DNA of 64,000 bases from Phlebiopsis flavidoalba (lineage: Eukaryota; Basidiomycota; Agaricomycetes; Polyporales; Phanerochaetaceae). The stretch's first letter is position 1; every line of letters begins with the position of its first letter. The translations under genes were made by a program, and so were the position numbers. This document shows, piece by piece, positions 34,980 to 46,559 of this stretch. The notes beneath the pieces were generated by a model that did no database searches, was not told where the DNA came from, and saw only the letters and a program-made list of their open reading frames with translations. The stretch spans positions 186,001-250,000 of the forward strand of contig JAOCPU010000001.1 of NCBI GenBank assembly GCA_035772785.1. The letters run 5' to 3'.

Positions 34980-35930
34980 AGGCGTCGAAGCAACTCTAAT
35001 TACCGCATGGGCGCATGCGCCAAGTGGCAACGGACGCTCTGCGCAAGGGCGGAAGGTGCGCCGCGGGCAGACAGGCGCGCGACGTCGTTGCCAGCGTCGG
35101 CGCGCGCGTGCCCCTGTGTGGCTCCTGGGATGTCGCCGTCGCGCGGGCCTATCGCCGCGGAAGACTCGGCGTCGCGTGCCCCGGTTGATTAAGCAGATCG
35201 GAACGGTCAACGTCAATAGACAGAAGAAGCCTCGCGATGCGCCGACCCACATCGAGCGAGAATGTACGAGTAGTTTGCCGCTGCGGCCCTCGCCCCATCA
35301 GCAGCCGCACACCACAGGCGGGCGTGGGGTCGCGGATTCCCACCGGCAGCGGTGGACACGCCCATACGCTATCGCGCGTTCTCACTCGCACTGCGCGGGG
35401 CCATGTGCCACCCCGCTGCGCGCGCGATCTCCGTGCCCAGGACGTGCACATTCTCCCGGTCCGCTCGATAAAGCCCCGCCGCCCGTCATCGCGCCCCAAG
35501 GCACATCCGAACACCGCCTGCCCATCGACGCTTTAGGGCACGCGCGCGCCGTACGTAAACCGCGGCGATGGGCGGGTCCCGTGCAGGGGGCCCATGTGGG
35601 TGCCCAGCCTGATCCGCCCGCGGCGGTGCATGCAATGCCGGGGCCACGCCGCCCGCCGTGCGAAGGCCCCGCATGCGCGCGGCGCCAGCTCCCACGGCTG
35701 GCTCCTTCGCTGTTCATCGCGCGCGGCCTGTGAGCGGAAGCCCGCAGCGTGCTGGGCCCGGCGGCGGGGCGTGCTCGGCGTGCTGGGAGGCTCGACGGCC
35801 GGCGGCGGACGGCCTGGGCTGGGGAAGGGGAGGGAGCGGATTTGTATTGGGAAGGAGGCGAGCTCAGGTGGCCTCTTGCTCCCCGGAATTGAACCTTGCG
35901 CGTGCATCATCGCCATCAGTGCCACACCAG
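34980..35930. other. GC-rich region upstream of oligopeptide transporter
   Basis: Very GC-rich. Long open frames on both strands (over 250 residues) arise from base composition: they are Arg/Pro/Ala-rich, have no motif and overlap each other. Probably the promoter region of the transporter gene. Confidence 0.4.
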
Positions 35931-35935
35931 AAGCG

Positions 35936-35943
35936 TATAAGTA
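35936..35943 (+). promoter_or_regulatory. TATA box of oligopeptide transporter
   Basis: TATAAGTA 79 bases upstream of ATG 36015. Confidence 0.55.
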
Positions 35944-36014
35944 TTCTCGCTCGCCCGGGGCGCGGCCAACGCACTGCACACGCCCCTCCCCCCTCTGCAC
36001 ACGGCGCGCCCAGC

Positions 36015-39000
36015 ATGGCCGTCGACCTCCCCGAGAAGACGATGATGGAGCCCGAGCTCGAGAGTGCGTGCTGCGCGCGCGTGAGGCGTGGAAACCGACT
36101 GACCCCGATCGCAGAGGCGCAGTACGCCGCGTCGCCGGTGACGATTGCCGAATTCGAAGATCCCAACGGCGACCCCGAGAGCGAGGTCGTAGGTGCGTCG
36201 CGCCCCCTCCGCTGCGGGCACGAGGCTGATGGACGCGTGGGCAAGAGGACGACTCGCCGTATCCCGAGGTGCGCTCCGCGGTCTCGCGAACACGGACGAC
36301 TTTGAGATGCCGTTGCAACACGCTGCGCGCGTGGGTCATCGGCGTCTTATCCTTGGTCCATCCTCATCCCGGGCCTCAACCAGTTTTTCTTCTTCCGCTT
36401 CCCCGCGGTCACCATCACCTCCGTGCGCCCCCTCCCCCTCCCCCCTCCTCCCTAGCTGATGGTGTTGTAGGTGGTGATCCAGCTGCTGTCGTTTCCCGCT
36501 CGTGCGCGTGTGTGGGCGCGCGTCATGCCGAGGGTCAAGATATTCGGCGTGCAGGTCAACCCCGGGCCGTTTTACGATCAAGGAGCACGTCCTCATCACG
36601 ATCATGGGCGGCGTCGGCGCGCAGTCCGCCTACGCCGTACGTCCCCCTCTCCCCCTCTCCCCCCTTACTCACACCGCGCAGACGGACATCATCGCCGTGC
36701 AGCGCGTGTTCTACCACCAGCAGTACAACTTCTCGTACCAATGGCTCCTCGTGATGTCTACCCAACTCGTACGTCTCCCCCCCCCCCTGCTCTTTCCCCA
36801 ACTAACCCCCGACAGATCGGGTTCAGCATCGGCGGCATCGCGCGCGCGCTTCCTCCTCGTGAACCGCCCTCGATGATCTGGCCGACGAACCTCGTCACCT
36901 GCGCGCTCTTCAACACGCTCCATTCCCAGCAATACGCCGGCATCGGCACGCGCGGCGGCATCTCGCGCGAGCGGTTCTTCTCCTACGCGCTCATCGGCGC
37001 GTTCAGCTGGTACTTTGTGCCGGGCTACCTCTTCACGGCGCTCAGCGCGTTCAACTGGGTGTGCTGGATCGTGCCGGACAATGTCGCGATCCAACCAGCT
37101 GTTTCGGGAACGGCGAGCGGGCTGAGCTTCACGGTGCTCACTTTTGATTGGAGCCAGATTGCGTATATCGGGATGTCCGCTCGCGACGCCGTGGTGGGCG
37201 GCGGCGAACATCTCTCGTTCACGATCGTCTTCTTCTACTGTGCGTGCCCTCCCCCTTTCTCGATAAATTGAATGAGGCGCTGACGCGAGCAGGGATCATC
37301 TGCCCCCGCGCTCCACTTCTCGAACGTCTGGTTCGGGCGGTACATGCCCATGGTCTCGGACACGTCGTACGACAACACCGGGCGCGCCGTACGACGTCAC
37401 AAAGATCATCTCCGACGGCACCAACTTTGACCAGGCCAAGTACGAGGCGTACTCGCCGCTCTCTTTCCTCTCGACCTCTTTCGCGCTGTCCTACGGGCTC
37501 TCCTTCGCCGCCATCACCGGTGCGTCTCTCCCCCCCTCCAGCCCTCGCCTCTGTCTTTCTTGCTAATCGGGTGGATAAAAAGCGATTATTGTGCATACGT
37601 TTTTGTACTACCGCAAACAGATCTGGACGCAGGCGAGAAGGTCGATCCACGAGCAGCCGGATGTGCACGCGAGGCTTATGGCGCGGTACCCGCAGGTGCC
37701 GGATTGGTGGTACGCGGTGATTTTCTGTGCGTGTTTCACTCTCTTCTGCTGGGGACGGGGGCTGACGGGTGGTCGTGTATTTTTTTTTGTTGCTCGGTGT
37801 GTGTTCGCTGATGTTCGATGTTGCGGTTGCGGTTTGCTCGCTGACGCCCGCAGTGAGCATGTTCGTCTTCGGCATCATCGTGATCGAAGTCTGGCCGACC
37901 GCGATGCCGGTGTGGGCCTTCATCCTCGCGCTCGTACGTCCCCTCCCCTCTCACCCTATCCACACAAAAACTCACTGAGTATGCGCTGTAGATAATATCC
38001 TTCGTGTACACGATCCCCGTCGGCATCATCCAAGCCATCACGAACCAGCAGCTCGGCCTGAACGTGATCACGGAGCTCATCATCGGGTACGCGCTGCCCG
38101 GGCGGCCGATCGCGATGATGATGTTCAAGACGTGGGGGTATATCACCATGGTGCAGGCGCTGCAGTTTACGCAGGATTTCAAGCTCGGGCATTACATGAA
38201 GCTCCCGTGGGTCCCTCCCCCCTCTCCCTTATTTCCCTTGCTGATTGGGTGTAGGCCAAGAGCGATGTTCTGGGGCCAGGTCGTCGCGACGATCATCGCG
38301 TGCACGGTCCAGCTCGGCCGTGCAGGCGTGGATGTTCACGAACATCGAGGACATGTGCGACCGGCACCAGAAGGACAACTTCAGCTGCCCCAGCACGCAG
38401 GTGTTCGGCACGGCGAGCATCATCTGGGGCGTCATCGGCCCCGCGCGCCAGTTCAGCAGTGGGTCAGGTGTACTACGGGCTCGTGTTCTTCTTCCTCGGC
38501 GGGCGCGGGTCGCGCCGATTGTCACTGTGCGTTCCCCCTCTCTCCCCCTTTACAACAACAAAGAGAGACTGATGACGGGGGCAGTACTTTGTGCAGAAAC
38601 GCTTCCGCAACACGTGGCTCAAGTACATCAAATGGCCGGTCATCTTTCAGCGGGACGGGCCTCCTGCCGCCCGCGACGCGCTCAAAACTTTGTCTCCTGG
38701 GCGATCGTCGGGTTCGTGTTCAAACTACGTCATCCGCCGGCGCCACTTTTCGTGGTGGACAAAGTAACAACTGTGTGGTCTCCCAGCCCCTCCCCCTCCT
38801 CTCCTCCCCTGCTATTTTTACTGATGAAATGGCGGAGCTAGATGGTGCTCTCAGGCGGCGCTCATGACTCGGGCGCTCGCGATCGGCCAGGTCTTCATCT
38901 TCTTCTTCGTTCCCCTCGGAGTTTTCCCGCGACAACGGCGGCTCGTGCCTCTCCACGATCCAGGCGTGGTGGTGGCAACACCGTCGTCGGCAGGACGGCG

Positions 39001-39125
39001 GACGCGCAGCAGGTGCCGCTGTGGAGCGTCGCGCCGAATTCGACTTTCGGGTGAGTGCCGCTTTGTTCTTTTTTTTTTTTTGTGGTGGAGGCTGATTGGG
39101 GTACAGGCCGAGGGAGTGGCATTAG
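36015..39125 (+). CDS. OPT-family oligopeptide transporter
   Basis: Proton-coupled importer of small peptides (OPT family, PT clade) with many membrane helices. ATG 36015 (MAVDLPEKTMMEPELE), intron 36064-36114, then AQYAASPVTIAEFEDPNGDP. Landmarks: SPYPEVRSAVS (36250), TLRAWVIG, PGLNQFFFFRFPAVTITS (36375), VNPGPF and IKEHVLITIMGGVGAQSAYA (36555-36638), QQYNFSYQWLLVMSTQL (36720-36770), RPPSMIWPTNLVTCALFNTL (36865), QQYAGIGTRGGISRERFF (36930), IVPDNVAIQ, SPLSFLSTSFALSYGLSFAA (37450-37512), RYPQVPDWWY (37684), VWPTAMPVWAFI (37890), IIGYALPGRPIAMMMFKTWG (38083-38140), CDRHQKDNFSCP (38358), YVIRRRHFSWW (38728) and VAPNSTFG, intron, PREWH-stop at 39125. At least ten short introns are seen. A few one-base slips (for example near 36575 and 37170) break frames in conserved parts and are probably errors. 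Confidence 0.9.
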
Positions 39126-39185
39126 GTGTACGATGTAATGTGATTATGATTTTTAATGAATGTATCATTTACTGCGTTTTTTTTT

Positions 39186-39404
39186 CTACGGGACGGTGGT
39201 GTTCGCGCCTGACGCTGGCCGGTCGCACGAGCTCTGGTCGGGGTCGGAGATGACGACTTCCGTTTCGCCCGTATCTCCACAATGTTGGTCAGATTTTCCC
39301 TGTGATTTTGGTACAGCTGGTGCGTCTCGGCGATGGTGAGACGGAATCGCCACCGACCTATCCATTTCGGCGGACGTGAAGAGGAACGAGACAGATTCCA
39401 TCAA
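39186..39404 (-). pseudogene. Orphan FunK1 C-terminal fragment
   Basis: Minus-strand SAEMDRSVAIP and SDQHCGDTGETEVVI correspond to the C-terminal region of FunK1-2 (SAEMDMSVPIP; ANIVEILGETDIVV in another frame) and FunK1-4. No kinase domain is attached. The fragment lies only about 60 bp beyond the transporter stop and just past the end of FunK1-3, so it is a broken piece of another copy. Confidence 0.65.
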
Positions 39405-39607
39405 ATATGACTAGGTGGTGAGATGCGGTGAACGCACAAGAGGTTGCAAGGCGGTGTATATAATTGAAATGCGAGGGATTGACAACATTGACGTGAAGAG
39501 GAAAGAGACAGATTCCAACAAATATGACTAGGTGGTGACATGGCAATGAACGTGCAAGAGGATGCAAGGCGATATAGATGATTGAAATGCGAGAGATTGA
39601 CAAAATT
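39373..39607. repeat. Tandem duplication, two units of about 117 bp
   Basis: Units 39373-39489 and 39490-39607, both starting GACGTGAAGAGGAA and ending with GATTGACAA(C/A)ATT; roughly 90% identical by eye. It sits between the orphan FunK1 tail and the end of FunK1-3, with its first bases inside the FunK1 tail. Confidence 0.85.
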
Positions 39608-39694
39608 CCACATAAGTACAAACGTGAGAAGAGATACAGAAAAAAAAATGGTCCGGCCCTAGTCCGTAGGCTCTGCTGGAGCAGAAGAGGGGCT

Positions 39695-42639
39695 CTAATG
39701 CTTAGAAAGGTGCGTCGACGCCTCATCACCTTCCCGACCCACGGAGAGTTGAGAAGTGAGGCCCGCGAGGACAGCGGTATCAGCACGGTCGTCAGCGGTC
39801 TTCTGCTTCTTGGGTAGCCGTTCGCTCGATGGAGCCGTATCGCCGTCCAAGTTGTCGCCACTCCCACCTGCCTTCGGCTGTGTGTCGCCATTGAGAGCCT
39901 GGTACAACTCCTGCTGGCGCCGACGATCGCAGGAGCTCTCATCGAGTGAGACAACGATGTGTCCTTTTGGCGCAATACGCGCGCAATCTGGGCAAAGTGC
40001 GCGACTGTATACCTGGTATAATCCACAGAATTCGGCCATAGCGAAAGGGATCGGCTCCCGCATGTCCTGTTCGGCGAGCTTGTAGACCTCCCTCAGCTTG
40101 GAGTGGCATTTGAGAAGGATTTTCGCAACCGTGTAGACTTGAAAATGCAGGATACGCCTCATCTATGAGATTCTCGAGCTGTTTATCCCCCAACCCCATC
40201 ATGATCTCTGCCCGGGAGGAGTCGTTTGGTGAACAGTTTATCTGCAAGAACTTGTTGAAACCGGTCGTGAAGACGTCGAGATCCTTGGTCGTGGAAGTCA
40301 GCCCATGGATGCGAGCGTTGTGGGGAGCAAAGGAACCACCCAAGCCACAATGAGTGATTCCATGTCATGAAGGGAGTTGTACTTGAATGGGACAACTTCC
40401 TGCGGGCTAGGTTTTCTGGGGAGGCGTGAGGGCCTCGGGAGATTCTTGCGTGTCATCCGCGAAAAAAAATGCGTCTATTGCGTCGAAGTCTGATGCTGTA
40501 GATGTTCCTTCCGAGTTTGCGCTGCTTGCCGTAGATGCTGAGTTTGGTCTCAGAGACACAGGGACTTGAAAACGTTTGGGCCATATACGTTGTGTACGCC
40601 TCGACCTCGGTCTACGGCCATGAATTACGGAGTGCCCTGCGAGACAAAAACCATATTGTTAGAGTTTTGCGGGAAGATACGTGCGCTCGGTCGTACCGTT
40701 CGGATCCCATGCACCTCCGTATTGTTTTTCATGCTTCGCATATTCGAAATCGGCTAGCTTCGCAACTCCGTTGAAGACCAGAACGTTGCCAGCGCTGATG
40801 TCTCTGTGGAACCGTCCCCATCCTAGCTGGTGAAGGCATTTTCAGAGCTCAAAAGTGTTTGACATCGTTTAAGCACATGTAGTGGTGTAAGGGGAAATTA
40901 AACTTACTAGCAGCAATCTGAACGAGATGGTAAAAGGCTTCCGCAAGCGATGTTTACCTCGCGAATCGTCGTGCAGATTTCTTTGAAGACGATCCGGTGA
41001 TGAACTTTGGATGGCCCCCCCCCCCCCCCCCCCCCCCCCCCAAGGCTCGTATTTCTTGGCCTCTTTCTCTTCGGCTCAATGACGTGCGCACCTTGGGATG
41101 TAACTGGGCGGAATGGGTTTGCTCGCCTTGGGGCCAAGTCGGATTGTCTTCACGGACAGGTGCTTCGGGGCCTCCGTCCAATGGCATGTGTTATCGACTC
41201 GTTTTGTCACAGGATACGTCCCGTACGCGATAACTGTCAGGAGAGACCGGTCCATCCTTCTCTTGATCGCATCTCGAGGACCTCGGTCCGGCAGCAGCCG
41301 TGCGAATCTTGGCTAAGATTTCGCCCTCGCGGTCTCTGTCGACGTCGACCCCACGAGTCCTTCAATACACAGGGCTCGCCCACCTCCTCTCCTCCGTCGT
41401 TTGAGCTCCCTCACTTCCCACACCCGGGTACCGCGTCCGCGCAATGACTCCGCGCCGAAGCTGGAGATGACATTCTGAGTCCTGAACATTCTGGGACGCC
41501 TTCGTGTCGTGATCCTGGACGAGAATGTTGTACTGAAGTTCACCAGGTCCGTTCATAAGGCTCGGTTCGTGGAGTTCAATCGAAGGATCCCATCCTGGAA
41601 CTGCGCCTCGGTAGCGAAGGACATCCTAAGGATGAAATCGACGAGAATTTCGTGCTCCTGAGGATAACAATATCAACAAAAAGGGCGGAATGGATGAAAA
41701 GTGAGTCGCGTACCTTCAGCATGTCGAAGGCCTCTGACACAAAGACGTCCGACCGGCTACAGTACCAATACCGCATAGAGGAGTTTTCGATGGTAAAGCC
41801 GATGACGAAGCCCCGACGTGGATCTTCTCTCATGAGGTGGTTCATCGACCAGAGAACCTTTCTGGCGTCCTAGTGGTATGCAAGCCGTGAGTACCAAGGA
41901 CAGACAATCGACAGTGCGCCAACTCACGTCCACGAAGTTATCAGACGTGTTGTTTCTTCTTGAACTCTCCAGGCATAGCCACGTCGAGCCACTTGGGCTG
42001 GTCTTGCTGAGTGACGGGATCGTATTCTAGCTTCGTCTTCTTCTTGATCCCGTAGCAGTCTGGCTTCGAGGTGTTCTTTCGCATGTAGGACGTTAGAGGA
42101 AAGGCCGGGTTACACTTGATGTCGATGGTGGTGTCCTTGTCGGGCATCTCTGCGTACTCGATGATGTTCTCCACAAGAGTTTCGAAATTTTTGAAGAGAC
42201 GGTCCTCGAGCATCGGAGACTCAGTGGGATACTTCCAGCCCCTCCAAAGCCCTCTCTTGTTCATCTTCCAGCCCGTTTTAAGCGGTCAGTAACAGCTTTT
42301 TGGGACTATCGCCGGTGGGTAAAGGACAGGGAGGGAGAAGATACTGCTCGAAGAAGGACCTCTTCACCTCGGGCACTTGTTCGTCGAGGTCCCACACCAT
42401 GTTCTCTGGCGTTCCTTGTCAAGGTTATAGTAAGAAGTGAGCCGTGTTGCGCCCGCATACTTTGATCTTCGTGGGAGATGTATGAGACGGACGTTTAGAC
42501 ATGGCGTAGGCAAAGGAAGGAGTGCGAATGATCGTACTGTGTCAAGGGGCGAGGGGGATTTGGCGTCCCTCTCGTAGCAGCTGCGGCTCCTTTTATGGGA
42601 CGGTTTGGTGTCCTGCCGCGTGTTCCTCTTCGTCCTCAT
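39695..42639 (-). CDS. FunK1-type fungal protein kinase, copy 3
   Basis: Minus-strand paralogue of FunK1-1. Start MRTKRNTRQDTKPSHKRSRS at 42639. Landmarks: MLEDRLFKNFETLVENIIE and DKDTTIDIKCNPAF (42200-42110), SKPDCYGIKKK (42065), LDVAMPGEFKKK (41985), LMREDPRRGFVIGFTIENSS (41840-41780), MRYWYCSRSDVFVSEAFD, ILVDFILRMSFATEA (41655-41610), GRGTRVWEVREL (41430), and HHRIVFKEICTTIREV (40998-40955) just after a G27 run. Catalytic loop FHRDISAGNVLVFNGVAKL (40820-40764) followed by ADFEYAKHE, giving intact HRD and a D-F-E in the DFG position. C-terminus: CHSKLREVYKLAEQDMREP and SSERLPKKQKTADD, a likely nuclear localisation signal, ending at 39695. The beta3 Lys segment (CVLKDSWVD in copy 1) reads CIEGLVGSTS in the nearest frame, so the Lys is not readable. 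Several frame slips remain. Confidence 0.8.
41015..41041. repeat. C27/G27 homopolymer inside FunK1-3
   Basis: Twenty-seven C on the plus strand, G on the coding strand, so about nine Gly codons in frame. Other FunK1 copies have no Gly run before KVHHRIVF. Either a real poly-Gly insertion or an assembly artefact. Confidence 0.85.
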
Positions 42640-42685
42640 GTTTGTGGCAGTGTTCTGTGCGTGGCCGTAGGGCATCTAGACTCGA

Positions 42686-42760
42686 AGAACAATGGTAGAG
42701 GTGCAGGTTCGAATTGAGCTGCCTAAACGGGAATGTTGAGTTAAGTTTGATTTCGAACTC
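42686..42760 (-). promoter_or_regulatory. Conserved FunK1 proximal promoter block, copy 3
   Basis: Minus strand: GGAGTTCGAAATC, CATTCCCGTTTAGGCAGC, then AATTCGAACCTGCACCTCT. Same order and spacing as the other four copies. Confidence 0.5.
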
Positions 42761-42764
42761 CGAA

Positions 42765-43680
42765 TTCATGACAGACTAGCGCCCGAGGCCGGTGGCCTAG
42801 ATTTGAGGGATGGCGATCCAACTTGGCACTTGCTCATCGACTTATTGAGTCGATTCCGCGGATTGCACTGCGTTTCTTCTGAAAGGGGGGTATCTCAGAT
42901 AGTCGATCTACCTCTTCTCGGTATACTTACGGCGACATATGCACGTCACGTGACGGGGGAATTTTCTGGATTTATGCAAGATCTGCGCTGATGTTTAAGC
43001 ACGAGCAACGTAGTTCACGCGAGGCATCAATGAAACAGGCGTGTTTCTTTTTCTACGTGCTTCATTAGCGGATAATCTGAGGGGGCTGTGCGCCCTAAAC
43101 ATAGGGACGCTTGACCACGATCAATAGAGCCGTGAAGATACCGCAAAACCTTTCCTCCCCCATTCGCGATTTGAAGGCTTATCGCGACATTTGTCTCGTT
43201 GGAAAATGTATGCAGTTGGATTCAATACCGATTTTGGCTTTCTATTCCTCGAGCTCGTCAATATATTCAGATTTCTATCCGTCTACCCCTAGTGACCTCC
43301 GACCGACCGGGGTGGCACATCACCTGTTGCGCTATGGATTCAGCCGACAGAAACTCATGGTAATCGAGTAAGTGATTTTTATGCTGGAAAGCTCAAAACA
43401 TGCCCGGCAGGCTGCAGTCTTGATGGTGACCGCGATCCGAAAACGACGCTACTGGTCGGGCGCGCGTTGGCCACCCTGCACAAGGTGGCTGCTGGATATC
43501 AGCCACCACGTCGCCATGGCCATTTTGCGCAGTGATCCACGTCGGTGGATCGGAGACTTTCAGACCACTACCGCGCAGCGTCGTGCGAACAAGAACCCCA
43601 ATCCAACCGCACGGTGCAATGACAATCTGCTACGACGTTCTTTTGGGCTGAGTTTGTTCGACTTGGTATTAGCTTATTTG
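42765..43680. other. Spacer between FunK1-3 and repeat D, with short hairpins
   Basis: No gene. Three short perfect inverted repeats lie at 43470-43551: GCCACC/GGTGGC (43470-43489), GTGGCTG/CAGCCAC (43485-43506, sharing GTGGC with the first) and GATCCAC/GTGGATC (43534-43551). Confidence 0.4.
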
Positions 43681-45060
43681 GGGCGCATGTTGGTTTCCCC
43701 TCTGTATAGGGTACTCATCCCGGGGACCACGTAAAGGTCGACGCCCGTCCCCCTTTTGTGATCCCTGTCTTACCTTTTGTATCGCCAAGGCCAAAGTGAA
43801 AACGCACCTCCGAGTCACAAACAGGCACATAGCGGCAGGCCCGCAACAAGTACTGGAGTCTCGAGAGTCTAATTTGAGGCGGGGTAGAAATCCGTTAACC
43901 GCTAACCGTTGAGTGAAAGCAAAGAGTGATACGTGCCGTTTGATTGGCTAATTAGAGGATATGCGTTTTTGGGCGCATGTTGGTTTTCCCCTCCGCAAAG
44001 GGTACTCGTCTCGGGGACCACGAAGAGGTCCACGCCCATCCCCCGAGAGACGGTGCTCCTACCTTTGCATCGAGAACTGAGTCTCGAGGGCATCGACGGC
44101 GGCCTCAGCGCGCGATTTACAGATGCAAGTTTTCTTCAGGCGCGTGAGTTGGTTTTCTCCTCCGTAGAGGGTACTCGTCTCGTGGGACCACGTAGAGGTC
44201 CTCGCCCGTCCCCCGAGAAATCTGTTTATTAGCTGTAACGACGAGGAGTATACAGGAGACTCACACCCCACCCAACCACGCCTACTTCATCAGGCCTCAA
44301 CGTCTCCCTCAAAGCCCGAGCCAGTGCCGGCCCCATAGTTAGCCCCTTTCACGACGGTGACAGCCTCGAGTAACCAAGGTCCCTCCCGCCATGGCACATT
44401 CAGGAAGGATGGACGGGCTGGGATGTCCGGCCTGACTGGGGGCTCTGTGAGAGGTGGCTGACGGGCTGGTAGATGTGTCTGGGAGGGGAGCGAGCCCGTG
44501 AGGAAGAAACGCGACTGCATGTGTACACGAGAGGCGGTGACGAGAGGAACGAGTGAGGAGACGAGAGACGGATGAGGAGAATATACGAGAGACGATGGAG
44601 GAGAGGGAGGAGGAGGGAGAGGGAGGGAACAAGAGAGGAAGAGAGCGGAAGAGAGGAGAGAGGAGAGGAGAGAGGCAGATGGTGGAGGAGGGGAAAGGCG
44701 CGACGACCCTCAAAACGAGTCGGGGTGGGTACTTTATACCTTTCGAACTGCGGCTGACGCGTCACGGGGCGACGCGTCCTCGTCCGCCGTGCAACATGCC
44801 AGCCGCGTTTTCGCCGTCCCCGAATCGCCCGCACGCCCACTTTGTACCGATCGACTGGGGAGGTTAGAGTTCACGGCGGGCAGCTCCGGATCGTGCTTCG
44901 AAAGCCCAAACACCTCGCTGTGAGGCCCAGTTTGGAGTTGCACCTGCCAATTTCGGGACATCTTCGAAGTGGTCGGAACACTCTTCACTGTCTTCGTTTG
45001 GTGAGGCGGTGCGGAGACCTTCTTGTGCCAATGCAATCACACGTCACATACCTTGCGGTC
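43681..45060 (-). repeat. Dispersed hairpin-module repeat, copy D (three modules)
   Basis: Reverse-oriented. Modules D1 43681-43753, D2 43971-44048, D3 44139-44219, in the same order and spacing as C2-C4. The rest follows copy C closely: ACTCACACCCCACCCA, ATTCAGGAAGGATG (44399), polypurine tract (44540-44700), ACGCGTC..GACGCGT palindrome (44757), AGAGTTCACGGCGG (44867) and a common end near 45060. About 1.04 kb upstream of the FunK1-3 start, in the orientation of that gene. Confidence 0.85.
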
Positions 45061-45249
45061 GAGGTGGGTAGCTATGCGGCGTCAACGCCGACGCCGACAG
45101 GGCCGACGCGGCAGCCCCCTGCACCCCGAGGGCGCGAGCCCACATCCCTCCCAACGACGCTCCAAACGGCTGAGGAGACATGTACAACGCGTATCCTTTC
45201 AGAGCAGCCGCTTGAAGTGTCAGCGATGCTTAGGCCGTCCTGGAGTCAC

Positions 45250-45860
45250 TCAGACGGCGCCGCCACGAGTAGTGACACTCCTCTTGAGGAGCTCTCCGGC
45301 GTCGGAACAACCTCAAGCAGCACTCGCACCAGAAAACATGTGCCTGAGACTAACGACAGAGGTCGACCTTCGAGACATATCCCCTTATTGCCTGGTATGG
45401 TGTGTCCTCACCGCCTCTCAGTGGGCTTACGAACTGCCAGGCCATGAGTCGTGAGGCGGCGTGAGGCCATTCTTGAAGGGCAGATCAACGCGACCTTGCT
45501 CTTCGACAAGGCGTCTATTGTGGGGGCGCGACGCCCGATGCTTTGCATCGGGCAGGAGGCGGGCGGCCGGCAGCATGCGTCGGCCTCGAACCTCGGGTGT
45601 TAGTGAACTCTCCTGTGCCCAGACCGAACGACATTTTCAGAAAAGTATAAGATATTCGCGTATTGTCCTCGAAGCCTGCATGACCGCTATCCAGGGCAAG
45701 TGCCAGGTATCGAGGAACGGTCGGAGAGAGTCCGCCGGATCCTTGGAGGCGTCCCATCAAAGACGTCGGCTGCCTGCGGGATTGCAAGCAGATATGCGCC
45801 GCGCGCCTGTTTGCTGTCCCTAAGCCAATGTGGAGGCCTCCGCTTTCAGCGGCCGGCGCG
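45250..45860 (+). CDS. Possible uncharacterised gene fragment
   Basis: I do not recognise this gene. Two coherent stretches in neighbouring frames suggest coding: LRLTTEVDLRDISPYCLVWC and LTASQWAYELPG (45345-45445), then REAILEGQINATLLFDKASI and VGARRPMLCIGQEAGGRQHA (45460-45580). The second is followed by stops and could be the end of an exon. No domain, signal or membrane helix is clear, and chance open frames remain possible. Confidence 0.25.
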
Positions 45861-46555
45861 TGACTTGCCTTTTACACAGCGGCGACCAGGCTGACGGGCA
45901 TCGTGGGTCTCTCTGCGACATCCATGGGCTCTTTCGAACAGCGCGCAGAATGACGACGCGTGGGCAGAGGCAATGGCCCTCTGCGGTATACAAAGGAGGC
46001 CGTCCTACCAAGCGAGTGGGACGAGGCACCCAAGCACACCTGGAGCAGCTGCCGCATCCCCGCCACCGCATCCCGCCTCGCCCGTACCCGCTCGCGCACT
46101 CACCTACCCGCTTGCACTCGCTCTTTGAATCATGCACAGCGCCACTTCCTCTCGCAACTCGACTTTCTTCGTTTCTGTCCAGGCAGACACGTTTGCCCGC
46201 CACTACTATGGCAACCGCGTTTGGCGAACACGTTTTTTGACGCGTCGCGCCGTGCCCTGACGCTCTTCAGTACGACTGCTATTGCGCCTTCGACACAGCA
46301 GTCCATGAATAGTCACCAGCATACGGTGACAACCCTCATCCTTGCTGCCAGGTCCTCTCTGCCTTGCCCCCCACCTGGGACGCCCCTCCGACACAGTGGG
46401 GTCTCTGTTGGGCCTCCGGGCTCATGGACGTGGATCGAAGTTAGACACAACGGTAGCTAGTTATAAGACAAAGGAGCGAGAGGAATAAATGGCATCCTAG
46501 ATCCATGTCACATGTACAACTACAAACGCGAGATAGAGTAGATGACAGAGCAACG
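45861..46555. other. Intergenic
   Basis: Pyrimidine-rich GC DNA between the possible gene and the 3' end of FunK1-4. No motif-bearing frame. Confidence 0.35.
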
Positions 46556-46559
46556 TTGC

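Noticed and set aside
34957..35733. Long open frame of 258 codons and a 268-codon frame on the other strand at 35533-36339
   Set aside because: Both are Arg/Pro/Ala-rich, overlap one another or the transporter exons and have no motif; GC bias suppresses stops here.
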